Assembly: GCF_014083985.1 (NCBI RefSeq)
Contig: NZ_CP046907.1
Span: 2,584,001 to 2,648,000 of the forward strand
DNA from: Streptomyces sp. SCUT-3
GTDB taxonomy: Bacteria; Actinomycetota; Actinomycetes; Streptomycetales; Streptomycetaceae
DNA: 64,000 nt
Reading direction: 5' to 3'
The notes under the pieces are model-generated. The model had not been told where the DNA came from. It ran no database searches and worked only from the letters and a program-made list of their open reading frames with translations. Shown here piece by piece: positions 1 through 7,587 of this stretch (position 1 is the stretch's first letter; the number at the start of each line of letters is the position of its first letter). The translations under genes were made by a program, and so were the position numbers.

Positions 1-345
1 TGTCGACAGCGCCTGCACCAGGAGAAGTCCCCGCCCTCCGGTCGCGTCATCCGGGAGGCCGATGCGGCGCAGCGGTGCACCTCTTCCCGCGTCCTGTACC
101 TCGACGCGGAGCACTTCGCCGAGCGTCCCCAGCCACAAAGAGCAGGCACGTTCCTCGGTGTGCTCGTAGACGTTGGTCACCAGCTCGGTGACCACCTGCG
201 CAGCGGCGTCGACCGCAGGGCCGGGCAGCGCCCAGAAGGACAGCATCGTCCTGACGACGCGACGCGTTCCGGCGACGATTGTGGGCGTGACGGAGGGCAG
301 ATCCAGTTCGAACCTGTGCCCCGTTGCCAGTGCCGCGACTCCCAT
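1..345 (-). CDS. ATP-binding protein (HATPase_c, anti-sigma-factor type), C-terminus cut by window edge
   Basis: I read this protein directly from the minus strand, starting at ATG 345, which has a GGGAGG ribosome site just upstream. Only 115 residues lie in the window and the C-terminus is missing. The N-box is visible as TELVTNVYEH, followed by a G1-like VQDAG and a G2-like GGRGLL. This is the GHKL ATP-binding fold of small anti-sigma-factor-like kinases (SpoIIAB/RsbW family), which occur in many copies in Streptomyces. It is divergent from an XRE/DUF5753 gene and a DUF397 gene, an arrangement typical of WhiJ-like regulatory sets. The role of the ATPase in such sets is inferred, not shown. 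A different reading frame gives a longer open frame here, but it has no recognisable protein. Confidence 0.8.
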   Translation of the reverse strand, partial: MGVAALATGHRFELDLPSVTPTIVAGTRRVVRTMLSFWALPGPAVDAAAQVVTELVTNVYEHTEERACSLWLGTLGEVLRVEVQDAGRGAPLRRIGLPDDATGGRGLLLVQALST

Positions 346-442
346 GAGGCCTCCCGGGCTGAACACATTGCTCTCGGAGCGCCTCGCATCCGCATGGGCA
401 CTCTCGGTGACAAGTCATCATGTTCCGCATCCGGACCAGTTC

Positions 443-468
443 GCAAATTTCCTGATGAGAAAATTTTC
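443..468. promoter_or_regulatory. AT-rich palindrome/direct repeat in the divergent promoter region
   Basis: The gap at 346-543 separates the divergent ATP-binding and XRE genes. It holds two AAATTT elements, one within 443-452 and a perfect 10-bp palindrome GAAAATTTTC at 459-468. Such AT-rich sequence stands out against the GC-rich background. It is a plausible promoter/operator shared by both genes, perhaps bound by the XRE regulator encoded next to it. This is inference from position and symmetry only. Confidence 0.4.
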
Positions 469-543
469 TAGTCGCAGATATTGGCATATGCCTCCCTTGC
501 CGCCCCCTGTACCCTGCTTGATCACACCGGAGGTGAGAACGTC

Positions 544-1410
544 ATGGCCGACGCACAACCCAACCTCTTCAGAAGGAGGTTGGGGCTTGAACTGCGCTCT
601 CTCCGCAAGCGCGCCGGGCTGAGCCTGGTCGAGGCGTCGGAGCGTCTCGGCCTGTCGGGCGCGTCCGCGTTGAGCAAGATCGAGAACGGTAGGCAACGGG
701 TCCCGCCCGTGTCCGTTCCGGGCTTCCTCGAGGTCTACGGCATCACGGACCCGGAGGCGTGCTCGGAGATACGGCGCCTGGCGCTGCTCGCAGCCTCGGG
801 GAAGCAGACCAGCCTCCTGGCCGCGTACCGGGAGTCGGTGCGCGACCCGTTCGCCGAGTACATCCACTTGGAAGAACTCGCCCTGCGCGCCGAGTCCTTC
901 AGCTACCTCGTCCCCGGCCTGCTGCAGACCGAGGAGTACGCCCACGCCGTCGTCGCAGGCAGTCGCAAGTGGAGCACCTCCAAAGAGATCCGCAGTTTCG
1001 TCGAGTTGCGGATGGTGCGACAGCAGGCGCTCGTCCGCGAGAAGCCCCTGGGTCTGTGGTGCATCCTGGACGAGGCGGCATTGCACCGCCAGGTCGGAGG
1101 CCCTGCGATCATGCGCCGCCAGCTCCAACGGCTCCTGGAGGCAGCGGAGTCCCTGCCGCACGTCGCCATCCAGGTGCTCCCCTTCCGCAAGGGTGCGCAC
1201 GCCGGCATGGACGGTCCCTTCACCATCATGCGCTTCGAGGCCGGCCCGCCCATCGCGGTGGTCGAGCCGATGACAACGTCCCTGTATCTGGAGGACGATG
1301 CTGACGTCGAGCGGTACGAGACCGGCTTCAACCACCTCCGGGCGGAATCCCTCGACGACGAGCAGTCCGCAGCACTCATCCACAACCTGATCAAGGACCA
1401 GCAGAGATGA
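544..1410 (+). CDS. XRE-family regulator with DUF5753 domain (WhiJ-like)
   Basis: This is a 288-residue DNA-binding regulator. Residues about 10-70 form an XRE helix-turn-helix (LRSLRKRAGLSL, then SGASALSKIENG). The rest matches the DUF5753 domain of Streptomyces regulators, with FSYLVPGLLQTEEYA around residue 120 and the conserved IQVLPF near 220. The start is ATG 544, preceded by GGAGGTG about 10 bases away; an earlier in-frame codon lacks a ribosome site. The stop overlaps the next start (ATGA), so translation with the DUF397 gene is coupled. In the known WhiJ family the XRE protein represses developmental genes and the small DUF397 partner relieves that; the same logic is inferred here. 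Confidence 0.9.
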   Translation: MADAQPNLFRRRLGLELRSLRKRAGLSLVEASERLGLSGASALSKIENGRQRVPPVSVPGFLEVYGITDPEACSEIRRLALLAASGKQTSLLAAYRESVRDPFAEYIHLEELALRAESFSYLVPGLLQTEEYAHAVVAGSRKWSTSKEIRSFVELRMVRQQALVREKPLGLWCILDEAALHRQVGGPAIMRRQLQRLLEAAESLPHVAIQVLPFRKGAHAGMDGPFTIMRFEAGPPIAVVEPMTTSLYLEDDADVERYETGFNHLRAESLDDEQSAALIHNLIKDQQR

Positions 1411-1625
1411 TCAAGAAGGTCAACCTCAGCGGCGCCGAGTGGGCCAAGAGCAGCCTCAGCAACGGTGGGGACAACTGCCTCGAAGTCGCCTTCATAGACG
1501 GCGTCGTGGCACTTCGCGACTCCAAGGACGCAGGCCACCCCGAGGCGTCCGTCCTGATCATCTCGCAGGACGACTACCGGGCCTTCACCGCAGGCGTCGA
1601 GCAGGGCGAGCTCCGCCTTCCCTGA
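1407..1625 (+). CDS. DUF397 domain protein, small partner of the XRE regulator
   Basis: This is a 72-residue protein whose ATG overlaps the stop of the upstream XRE/DUF5753 gene by four bases. The sequence shows the DUF397 pattern: W-KSS-SN-GDNCLEVAF near residues 11-30, then VALRDSKD, and a C-terminal block ending in F-AGV--GEL. DUF397 proteins of Streptomyces act with WhiJ-type regulators, probably by binding them. With the divergent ATP-binding gene at the window start, the locus forms the usual three-gene set. No unusual residues are seen. Confidence 0.92.
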   Translation: MIKKVNLSGAEWAKSSLSNGGDNCLEVAFIDGVVALRDSKDAGHPEASVLIISQDDYRAFTAGVEQGELRLP

Positions 1626-1712
1626 CGGCAGTGAACCGGCAGTCCTCCCGCACCTCGCCGAGGGGCGGCAAACCAGAGGACTGATCGGCCAGCGACCGGC
1701 CATCCTGGGCGC

Positions 1713-2105
1713 ATGCTGCTTCCCGTCGACGCCGATCAGGTCCTCCTCGTCGAGGCGGTCCGCCTCGCCCGCGCACCGGGCCGACCGTTCCCGGAGACGG
1801 TGGTCGGCGAGGAGCTGGCGGTCTGGGTGGAGGGCGAGGCGGAGCAGGTACTCGGCCTGATCGCCGACCTGCCCGACGGCGAGCGGTACCGCTGCTTCAC
1901 CCCCAGGTACGGCGTCCGCGCGCACGGCAACACCGATGTCCTCTTCGAGGCAGTTTTCTGCTTCTCCTGCAACGGCGCGCTCTTCACGGGTCCCAGCGTC
2001 CCCGCGGGCATGCGCGGTATCCGGACCTTCGACGCCGACAGTCCTCCCGCCCGGGAGCTGCTCCGCCGCTTCCGCTCCTGCGACCCTTGCGAGTCCGCTC
2101 AGTGA
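1713..2105 (+). CDS. Hypothetical protein, 130 aa
   Basis: I do not recognise the family. The frame has strong GC third-position bias and a sensible amino-acid mix (acidic, with LVEAVRLARAPGRPF and VGEELAVWVEGEAE in the N-terminal half). A CFSC pair occurs near residue 85 and another Cys near the C-terminus. No signal peptide or membrane segment is visible. No good ribosome site precedes ATG 1713, so the true start may differ. The gene stands alone between the DUF397 gene and a convergent Nudix gene, with a hairpin just after its stop. Confidence 0.6.
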   Translation: MLLPVDADQVLLVEAVRLARAPGRPFPETVVGEELAVWVEGEAEQVLGLIADLPDGERYRCFTPRYGVRAHGNTDVLFEAVFCFSCNGALFTGPSVPAGMRGIRTFDADSPPARELLRRFRSCDPCESAQ

Positions 2106-2109
2106 GCGT

Positions 2110-2144
2110 CGAGGCCGCCGGACGCGTGAAGTGCGGCGGCCTCG
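2110..2144. terminator. Hairpin between convergent genes
   Basis: A perfect 11-bp inverted repeat (CGAGGCCGCCG at 2110-2120 and its complement at 2134-2144) with a 13-base loop. It lies five bases after the stop of the plus-strand gene and 25 bases from the stop of the convergent Nudix gene. It could serve as terminator for both; no T-run is present, which is normal in Streptomyces. Confidence 0.55.
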
Positions 2145-2168
2145 GCGTCGGCTGCGCGCTTCATCCGC

Positions 2169-2729
2169 TCATGCCCACTGCACGACCGGGCCGCCCGGGA
2201 CGCCATCCCCCAGGGCGGCGGCAGCCGCGGCGGCAGCCCGGATGCCGTAGACCTCGGCCGCCACACGGGCGGCGGCCGCCTCCTGTGCGCGTCCGGGAGC
2301 GCCCCAAGCCAGCCGTCCGGCGGCCCGGCCCAGCGGTACCCAGTGGCGGGTGTACACCCGGCCGCCGTCCGGGTCGGGGGTGGGCAGGTGCAGGCGGTCC
2401 GGTCGGGCTGCGACCCGCATCTGTACGAACGGAGGGGCGCCGTCGCACTGCACCTCCTGGTAACCGAGCGGTACCAGGTCGCGGACGATGGCGTCGGCCT
2501 CCTCCCACACTTCCCGGTGCAGCGTGGCGCGCCAGTCGGCGTCGTGCGGCTCGGGTGTCCCGCCCGGCAGGTTGAACCGGCCGCCTCCTGTGCCGAGGAG
2601 CAGAACCCGGCCCTGCCCGTCGACGATCCAGGCGTACACCTGGCGGACCGCCGTCCCCGGGGGGACCGCCCGCCCTCCGTGCCAGAGGTACTTCGTCGCC
2701 ATCCACAGCACCATAGGGAATTCCACCAC
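2169..2729 (-). CDS. Nudix hydrolase
   Basis: This is a 186-residue protein of the Nudix superfamily, which hydrolyses nucleoside diphosphates linked to another moiety. The Nudix box is clear: GG-PE near residues 53-56 and the catalytic block REVWEEAD about 15 residues later, matching G-x5-E-x7-R-E-x-x-E-E. A Nudix-type beta strand, YAWIVDGQGRVLLL, precedes it. The substrate cannot be told. The start is uncertain: GTG 2729, ATG 2717 and ATG 2705 are all in frame and none has a clear ribosome site. An alanine run sits near the C-terminus. The gene is convergent with the upstream hypothetical gene and points the same way as the lipoprotein gene behind it. Confidence 0.85.
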   Translation of the reverse strand: MVEFPMVLWMATKYLWHGGRAVPPGTAVRQVYAWIVDGQGRVLLLGTGGGRFNLPGGTPEPHDADWRATLHREVWEEADAIVRDLVPLGYQEVQCDGAPPFVQMRVAARPDRLHLPTPDPDGGRVYTRHWVPLGRAAGRLAWGAPGRAQEAAAARVAAEVYGIRAAAAAAAALGDGVPGGPVVQWA

Positions 2730-2784
2730 CGTACGTGCCGGTTGCGGCGGTTGCGGAGGTTCCGCCGGCTCGCGGGATCCGCCG

Positions 2785-3366
2785 TCACTCCTCGGACGGC
2801 CGGCCCCAGGCGCTGGTGCCCAGCCGGCCCGTGGTGCCGAGGTCGACGAGGATCTCCACCGTCTGCCGGTCCTCCCCCTCCGTCGGGGCGATGTCCAGGT
2901 AGCTGCCGTCGGTGGCGGGCACCGTCGAGTCCGTCACTCTGTTCTTCCACGCCAGGCGCGCCACCGCCTTCTCGCCGGGCTCCAGCCCCACCGGTTCCGG
3001 GGCGGTGTCGACCTCGTCGAGGGTGGCGACGGACGACAGGCCGTGGACGGTCTCGACGTCGAGGGGCTCCCGGTCGTCGTCGAGGACGCGGACGTCCGGG
3101 TAGCCGTTGACGGTGCGGGGGCGGGTGCCGCAGTTGTGCAGTTCGACGGTCAGCACCCGCAGTCCCATCACGGCGTCGATCTGCCCCTCCCGGACGGTGA
3201 GACCCGACTCGGGGCAGGCGGAGGCGGACGGGGAGGTGCGGGAGGGTGCGGGGGACGGCCGGTGCGGGGGCGCGGTGGTACAGGCTGTGAGGAGGCCGAG
3301 CGCCGTGAGCAGTAAGCCCGTGGCGGGGAGGGACGGGCGGCGTGTTCCGGCCGGTGTCGTGTTCAT
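2785..3366 (-). CDS. DUF4232-type lipoprotein
   Basis: This is a 193-residue secreted lipoprotein. The signal peptide is hydrophobic (LPATGLLLTALGLL) and ends in the lipobox LLTAC near residue 29. A Pro/Ser/Thr-rich linker follows, then a beta-rich domain with VELHNCGTRP and NGYPDV, typical of DUF4232, a domain common in Streptomyces lipoproteins. Two cysteines in the domain (in SACPESG and in HNCG) may form a disulphide. It would sit on the outer face of the membrane. The function of DUF4232 is unknown. The start ATG 3366 fits the signal peptide; a much longer upstream frame is not credible. Confidence 0.82.
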   Translation of the reverse strand: MNTTPAGTRRPSLPATGLLLTALGLLTACTTAPPHRPSPAPSRTSPSASACPESGLTVREGQIDAVMGLRVLTVELHNCGTRPRTVNGYPDVRVLDDDREPLDVETVHGLSSVATLDEVDTAPEPVGLEPGEKAVARLAWKNRVTDSTVPATDGSYLDIAPTEGEDRQTVEILVDLGTTGRLGTSAWGRPSEE

Positions 3367-3523
3367 CCGCCGATCGTTCCACGTGGCAGCCTCCCCGCCG
3401 GATCCGCCCGCCGGACCCGCCCGGCGGCCTCCCCGCCGGACCCGCCCGCCGGGGAGGCCGCCGTCGGTCGACGGCCGAAAACCGGTGGCCCGCGGGGGTG
3501 GTCCTCGGGCAGGCTGCCCCTTC

Positions 3524-4408
3524 GTGACCGAACCTTCACCCGCAGAGCTGCCCGTCCGCCGGCTCACCCTCGACGACCTGCCCGCCTGCCTGGACCTGGC
3601 CGAGGACCGCGGCTGGCAGCGCGAGGAGCACAAGTGGCGGCTGCTGCTGTCCGTCGGGCAGGGGTACGGCATCGACGCGCCCGACCGCCCGGGCGGCCTG
3701 CTCGCCGCCTTCGTGCTCACCCCGTACGGCGCCCGCCCGGACGGCTCCGCCGAGTACACCTGCGTCAGCATGGTGCTGGTCGCCGAGCGCCGCGCCCGGC
3801 AGGGACTGGGCCGCAGGATGATGCGGCACGCGATCGCCGAGTCCGGCAGCGCGGTGCCGTTCCTGACCGCCACCCCCAGCGGCCGGCCCCTGTACGAGGA
3901 GCTCGGCTTCCGGGACGTCGGCTCCCTCGTCCTCCTCAGTGGCACCTTCACCGGGGAGCACCCGCCGCCGTCCGGCACCTCGGTGCGGGCCGCGACGGCC
4001 ACCGACCTGCCGACCGTGCTCGCCCTGGACGCCGTCGCCTTCGGCACCGACCGCACCGAACTGCTGACCCGGCTCCCCTCCTTCGCGAGCCGCTTCGTCG
4101 TGGCCGAGAACAGTGCGGGCGACCTCACCGGGTTCGCGGCGGCCTGGCCCAACCCGACGGTCACCGTCGTCGGGCCCGTCGTCGCCGACGACCTCGCGAC
4201 CGCCCGGGCGCTGACCGCCGACCTGTGCACCCGCACCGAGGGCCCCGTCCGCTTCGACGTGGACACGCGCCACGAGGAGCTCCACGACTGGCTGCGCGCC
4301 CACGGCCTCGACGGCGACTATCGCTGCTCCCTCATGATCCGCTCGGCCGACGACCTCCCCGGCGACATCGGCCGACGCTTCGCCCCGTACTCGGTGGCCC
4401 TGGGCTGA
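3524..4408 (+). CDS. GNAT-family N-acetyltransferase, two-domain (YitH-like)
   Basis: This is a 294-residue protein from GTG 3524. Residues about 10-145 form a GNAT domain: the acetyl-CoA loop is seen as RRARQGLGRRMM (Q/R-x-x-G-x-G/A type), followed by PLYEELGFR, the usual fourth motif. The C-terminal half (from about residue 155) resembles the second GNAT-like domain found in YitH-type proteins, starting with RAATATDLPTVLALDAVAFG. The substrate is unknown. No clear ribosome site was found, so the exact start is uncertain. Just upstream, 3396-3460 holds GC-rich direct repeats of CCTCCCCGCCGGA type. Confidence 0.82.
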   Translation: MTEPSPAELPVRRLTLDDLPACLDLAEDRGWQREEHKWRLLLSVGQGYGIDAPDRPGGLLAAFVLTPYGARPDGSAEYTCVSMVLVAERRARQGLGRRMMRHAIAESGSAVPFLTATPSGRPLYEELGFRDVGSLVLLSGTFTGEHPPPSGTSVRAATATDLPTVLALDAVAFGTDRTELLTRLPSFASRFVVAENSAGDLTGFAAAWPNPTVTVVGPVVADDLATARALTADLCTRTEGPVRFDVDTRHEELHDWLRAHGLDGDYRCSLMIRSADDLPGDIGRRFAPYSVALG

Positions 4409-4416
4409 GCCCGCCC

Positions 4417-4437
4417 TCCCGGCGTCCGGCGCCGGGA
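4417..4437. terminator. Short hairpin between convergent genes
   Basis: An 8-bp inverted repeat (TCCCGGCG and its complement, five-base loop) lies between the stop of the GNAT gene and the stop of the convergent XRE-TPR gene. It is a modest candidate for a two-way terminator. Confidence 0.4.
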
Positions 4438-4445
4438 TGGCGCCG

Positions 4446-5681
4446 TCAGCCGACGACGCCGAGGTGTGTGGCCATCTCCCGCATTTCACCGGTCAGCGTG
4501 CGCTTCCGCCTGCGGAGGATGTCCGTCATCACGTGGCGCGCCATGGTCTGGTGCTTCAGCCATTCCGGGGAGGTCCGGCGCAGGGCGGTCAGCTCGTCCA
4601 TCGCCTCCTGGTGGGAGCCGAGCGCGGCGTGCGCCTTGGCCACGTCGAGACGGTGACGGTTCCAGTTGTTCGGACTGGGACGGCCGGATGCGCGCAGTGC
4701 CGCCGTGCTCAGCAGTCCCTCGTCGGAGCGCTGCAGCACACCGTGGGCGTCACCGAGGACGGACAGGTCCTCCACCGCCTTGATCTCCGCCGTCGCGGGC
4801 CCGAAGGTGGCCCACTGGTTCTCGTAGTCGGTGTGTTCCGTTCCCAGGGCGCTGCCCGCCGTACTCGCCATGCGCCGGGCTTCCCGGGCCGTGTCCGGAC
4901 GGTTGTTCCGCACGGCGACGGCAGCGATCTGCATGGACAGCTCCCCCCATGCCGCGAGTTGGGCCGGGGTGGCCGTGGAGAACCTGGGCTCGATCTCGGA
5001 CGCGGTGGCCGCTGCCAGCTTCTCGGCCTCGTCGAAGCGGTTCTGCCGCAGGAAGAGCCAGCACAGGCCGGCCACTCCGTTGGCCGCTGCCAGCGTCCTG
5101 CCGGCCTCCCTCGAGATCCGGATCTCCTCGGCGAGGGCGTGGTAGGCCAAGTCGTACTGACGCACCTGGGTGAGGTACTTGCCCGCCAGCAGGAGTGCCT
5201 GTGCTCGGACCTCCCCCGCACGCTCTCTTTCCCCGCCTTCGAACAAGGTCGTCGCGGCCTCCGTGGCACGCAGGATGCCCGGGAGCTTCTTGGCCACACT
5301 GTCGTAGCAGTCTGCCTGGTAGAGCAGGTGCCCGTCGTTGATCTCCCGCTGCACCGCCGCCAGGTCCGGGGGTTCCGCCTCCTCCGTCACGGCCCCGGAC
5401 AGGCCGACGGGCGGCATCAGGGCCCGGCGCAGTTCCACCAGGTAGCGCTGGTTGGCCTCGTTGCCGACGACCGGGTCCAGGGCCTCCGTGGTGAAGAGGG
5501 AGGACGTCGACACTCCCAGCCCGCGGGCCAGGGCGTGCAGGGTCTCCACCCGCACCTCGCCGCCCTGCTCGACCTTGCACACCACGCTCGGCGACAGCCC
5601 GGACGCCGCCGCCAGGCCCTCCTGGGTCAGACCGGCACGGCGCCTGTAGTTCCTGACGTTGGCGGCCAGTTCGTGCGACAT
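4446..5681 (-). CDS. XRE-family regulator with TPR-like C-terminal region
   Basis: This is a 411-residue protein. Residues 3-65 are an XRE helix-turn-helix (NVRNYRRRAGLTQEGLA, then SPSVVCKVEQGG). The long remainder is helical with TPR-like spacing (DLAYHALAEEIRISREAGR, NRFDEAEKLAAATA, KAHAALGSHQEAMDELTALR), as in Streptomyces regulators that sense a ligand or peptide through the TPR part. The start ATG 5681 gives a complete HTH. A 265-bp gap separates it from the divergent recombinase-like and ATP-binding pair; they may be its regulatory targets, but that is inference. The ligand is unknown. Confidence 0.85.
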   Translation of the reverse strand: MSHELAANVRNYRRRAGLTQEGLAAASGLSPSVVCKVEQGGEVRVETLHALARGLGVSTSSLFTTEALDPVVGNEANQRYLVELRRALMPPVGLSGAVTEEAEPPDLAAVQREINDGHLLYQADCYDSVAKKLPGILRATEAATTLFEGGERERAGEVRAQALLLAGKYLTQVRQYDLAYHALAEEIRISREAGRTLAAANGVAGLCWLFLRQNRFDEAEKLAAATASEIEPRFSTATPAQLAAWGELSMQIAAVAVRNNRPDTAREARRMASTAGSALGTEHTDYENQWATFGPATAEIKAVEDLSVLGDAHGVLQRSDEGLLSTAALRASGRPSPNNWNRHRLDVAKAHAALGSHQEAMDELTALRRTSPEWLKHQTMARHVMTDILRRRKRTLTGEMREMATHLGVVG

Positions 5682-5946
5682 GAGTTCACCCGCCCCTGCT
5701 TGTCCGTCCGTTCAGGATCACCCCGCTCCTGAACCCGTATCAACCGGAACCGCCCTCCGGGGGGCAATCTCCTACGTTCCGTGGGACTTCCACCGCCGCG
5801 GCATCCCTGCGCCCGCTCCCCGCGCGCACCGCGCCGGCCCCGCCGGGACGGTCTCCGCCCCGCTGCCGTCGGCGGCGACCACAGACCACCGAAATGCCAC
5901 CCACCGGACATTCACTTTCGGTAATCACCCTGTCACTTTGGGGACT

Positions 5947-6489
5947 GTGACGACGGAAACCGATTCCCCAACACCACTGCCCCCACTGCCCGTACGCCGC
6001 CGCAGTGCCCTGCAGGCCGCGCGTCGCAGCAGCATCGCCGACGCCGCCGCCGGCGGAGCCGGACGGCTCCCCGTCGCGCTCTATGCCTGCACCGGCGGCG
6101 GCACGGACCATGCAGACAACACGGACGGCGTGGACGACGCGAACGGTGCGGACGACGCAGGCCGTACGCACGGCGCGGGCAGCGCGGGCGAAGCGCTGCG
6201 GGCGGCCGGGGAGTTCGTGACCGCCATGGGCTGGGAGGTCGTGGGCGAGTTCACCGACCCCTGCCCGAGGAGCCCGCTCGCGGACCGGCTCCGGTGGCGG
6301 CAGGTGCTCGCCCTGGCCGGGCGGCGCCGGATCCGCGGGGTCGTCAGCCCCTGGCCCGAGGCGCTCGCCACCGACCCGGACGAGCGGGCCCGGGCCGTCG
6401 GCCGGCTCGACGACCACGGCGTGTTCGTGCAGTTCACCCGCTGCACGGACCCGGGCCGGTCCGCGCGGGCAGTCGGGCAGGCGCCGTGA
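5947..6489 (+). CDS. Recombinase-fold-like protein without a catalytic serine
   Basis: This is a 180-residue protein from GTG 5947, preceded by a GGGGA ribosome-like site. The C-terminal 90 residues resemble the serine-recombinase N-terminal domain: GWEVVGEFTD, then a basic segment RWRQVLALAGRRRIRGVV and a GVFVQF strand. The equivalent of the catalytic start motif (usually YxRVS) reads ALYACTGG, so the active serine is absent. Between these lies a low-complexity stretch rich in D, N, G and A, probably an inserted linker. The stop overlaps the next start (GTGA), so it is coupled to an ATP-binding protein. The function is unknown; a regulatory rather than recombining role is inferred. Confidence 0.65.
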   Translation: MTTETDSPTPLPPLPVRRRSALQAARRSSIADAAAGGAGRLPVALYACTGGGTDHADNTDGVDDANGADDAGRTHGAGSAGEALRAAGEFVTAMGWEVVGEFTDPCPRSPLADRLRWRQVLALAGRRRIRGVVSPWPEALATDPDERARAVGRLDDHGVFVQFTRCTDPGRSARAVGQAP

Positions 6490-6887
6490 TCGCCTCGCTG
6501 CGGGTCGAGCCCGCGGGGTTCGTGATGGCCTTCGCCGCCCGGCCCGGCACCGTCGGCACCGCCCGCCGCCTGGCCGGCGTGCTCCTGGAGCGGTGGGGGT
6601 TCGGGGACGACGTCACCGGCCGGGCGCAGCTGGCGGTGACCGAGCTGGTGACCAACGTCGCCCGGCACGCCGCCGCCCCGGACTGCACGCTGCACCTCCA
6701 GCCGGTCCGGGACGGGGTGCGCATCGCCGTCGCCGACGAGGACCCGCGGCTGCCGGTGGTCCGGGAGCCGAGCTGGGACAGCGAGAGCGGTCGGGGACTG
6801 TTCCTGCTCACCCACTCGGTCGACGCCTGGGGTGTCGAGCAGCGCCGGACCGGCAAGTCCGTGTGGGTCCTCGTCCGGAGCTCCTGA
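6486..6887 (+). CDS. ATP-binding protein (HATPase_c, anti-sigma-factor type)
   Basis: This is a 133-residue protein that starts at GTG 6486 inside the upstream stop codon. It shows the GHKL boxes in order: N-box TELVTNVARHA near residue 55, G1 box VADEDPRLP near 82, and G2 box SGRGLFLL near 100. This is the RsbW/SpoIIAB-like fold widespread in Streptomyces, where such proteins act as anti-sigma factors or orphan kinases. Its coupling to a recombinase-fold-like protein is the notable context. No sigma factor or anti-sigma antagonist gene is adjacent, so the partner is unknown. Confidence 0.85.
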   Translation: MIASLRVEPAGFVMAFAARPGTVGTARRLAGVLLERWGFGDDVTGRAQLAVTELVTNVARHAAAPDCTLHLQPVRDGVRIAVADEDPRLPVVREPSWDSESGRGLFLLTHSVDAWGVEQRRTGKSVWVLVRSS

Positions 6888-7147
6888 GGCTGAGCCCGCA
6901 CCCGATCAACGCTCCTTGCCCACAGTCTCGGATGCCGAATACCCAAACACGCAAAGGATCTGATTGACTACCAGGAGTGGCGTCACCCATGGATTCGTAC
7001 CATGCAAATCAGGTTAAATTTACGCAGAATAATATGGAACCGAAAAACGGGTCATTTAGTTGTGATTAAACCGCGCGACACCGTACACCAGAAGGTCAGT
7101 AGTCAATTTCGCTCGACCGGGAAACCCAGCAAGGGAGGCCAGGCAAA
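6888..7147. other. AT-rich intergenic region, left edge of an island
   Basis: No gene is seen here. Base composition changes sharply: 7021-7080 has 25 G+C in 60 by hand count, against roughly 70 percent or more in flanking genes. A TTGACT at 6963-6968 and AT-rich blocks near 7015-7040 could hold the promoter of the next cassette. No tRNA gene or clear attachment-site repeat was found at this edge. Confidence 0.5.
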
Positions 7148-7564
7148 GTGACAAATAAATTTGATGCAGATCAATTCGAAAGCTCTCCCAGTGATAAGGA
7201 AATGATCGACATCGCCAAAGACCCAGCCAACGCCAAAGTTCTGAAGAGATCTCTTGAGCAACTGGCCTCCGGAGGCGCCGGGGAGACTCTTGCGGAAATG
7301 GCTAGAGAAGTCCTCCAGGGGCGCGTCAGCCTCAGGTCCGCGGTACAAATTCCAACTTACGCAGAGAGCCTCATGGAAAGCTCCGATCACTTTGCATCGA
7401 ACTGGCACAAGATGTCCGACTCCGACCGAGCCAACCTTGCAAGTGAGGGAGCCAGATACCTTGACGAGCAGAACCGAGAATTCAACGAACCAAGCAGCAC
7501 AGGAGAAAGTTGCACACCTAAAAGTAGGATGCGTCACGACGGAAAAGATTGGTCGTTGTTTTAG
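7148..7564 (+). CDS. Hypothetical protein, first gene of a T7SS-like cassette
   Basis: This is a 138-residue, mostly helical, charged protein from GTG 7148, with a good GGGAGG site ten bases upstream. I do not recognise a named domain. Helical segments include LKRSLEQLASGGAGETLAEM and a following LQGRVSLRSAV. There is no signal peptide and no membrane segment. The C-terminus is polar (KSRMRHDGKDW). Codon use is far less GC-biased than in neighbours, suggesting recent transfer. It precedes, by 23 bases, a WXG100-like secretion substrate, so a chaperone or partner role is possible; this is inference only. Confidence 0.7.
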   Translation: MTNKFDADQFESSPSDKEMIDIAKDPANAKVLKRSLEQLASGGAGETLAEMAREVLQGRVSLRSAVQIPTYAESLMESSDHFASNWHKMSDSDRANLASEGARYLDEQNREFNEPSSTGESCTPKSRMRHDGKDWSLF

Positions 7565-7587
7565 TTTTTCATCCGAACGGGGGAATC

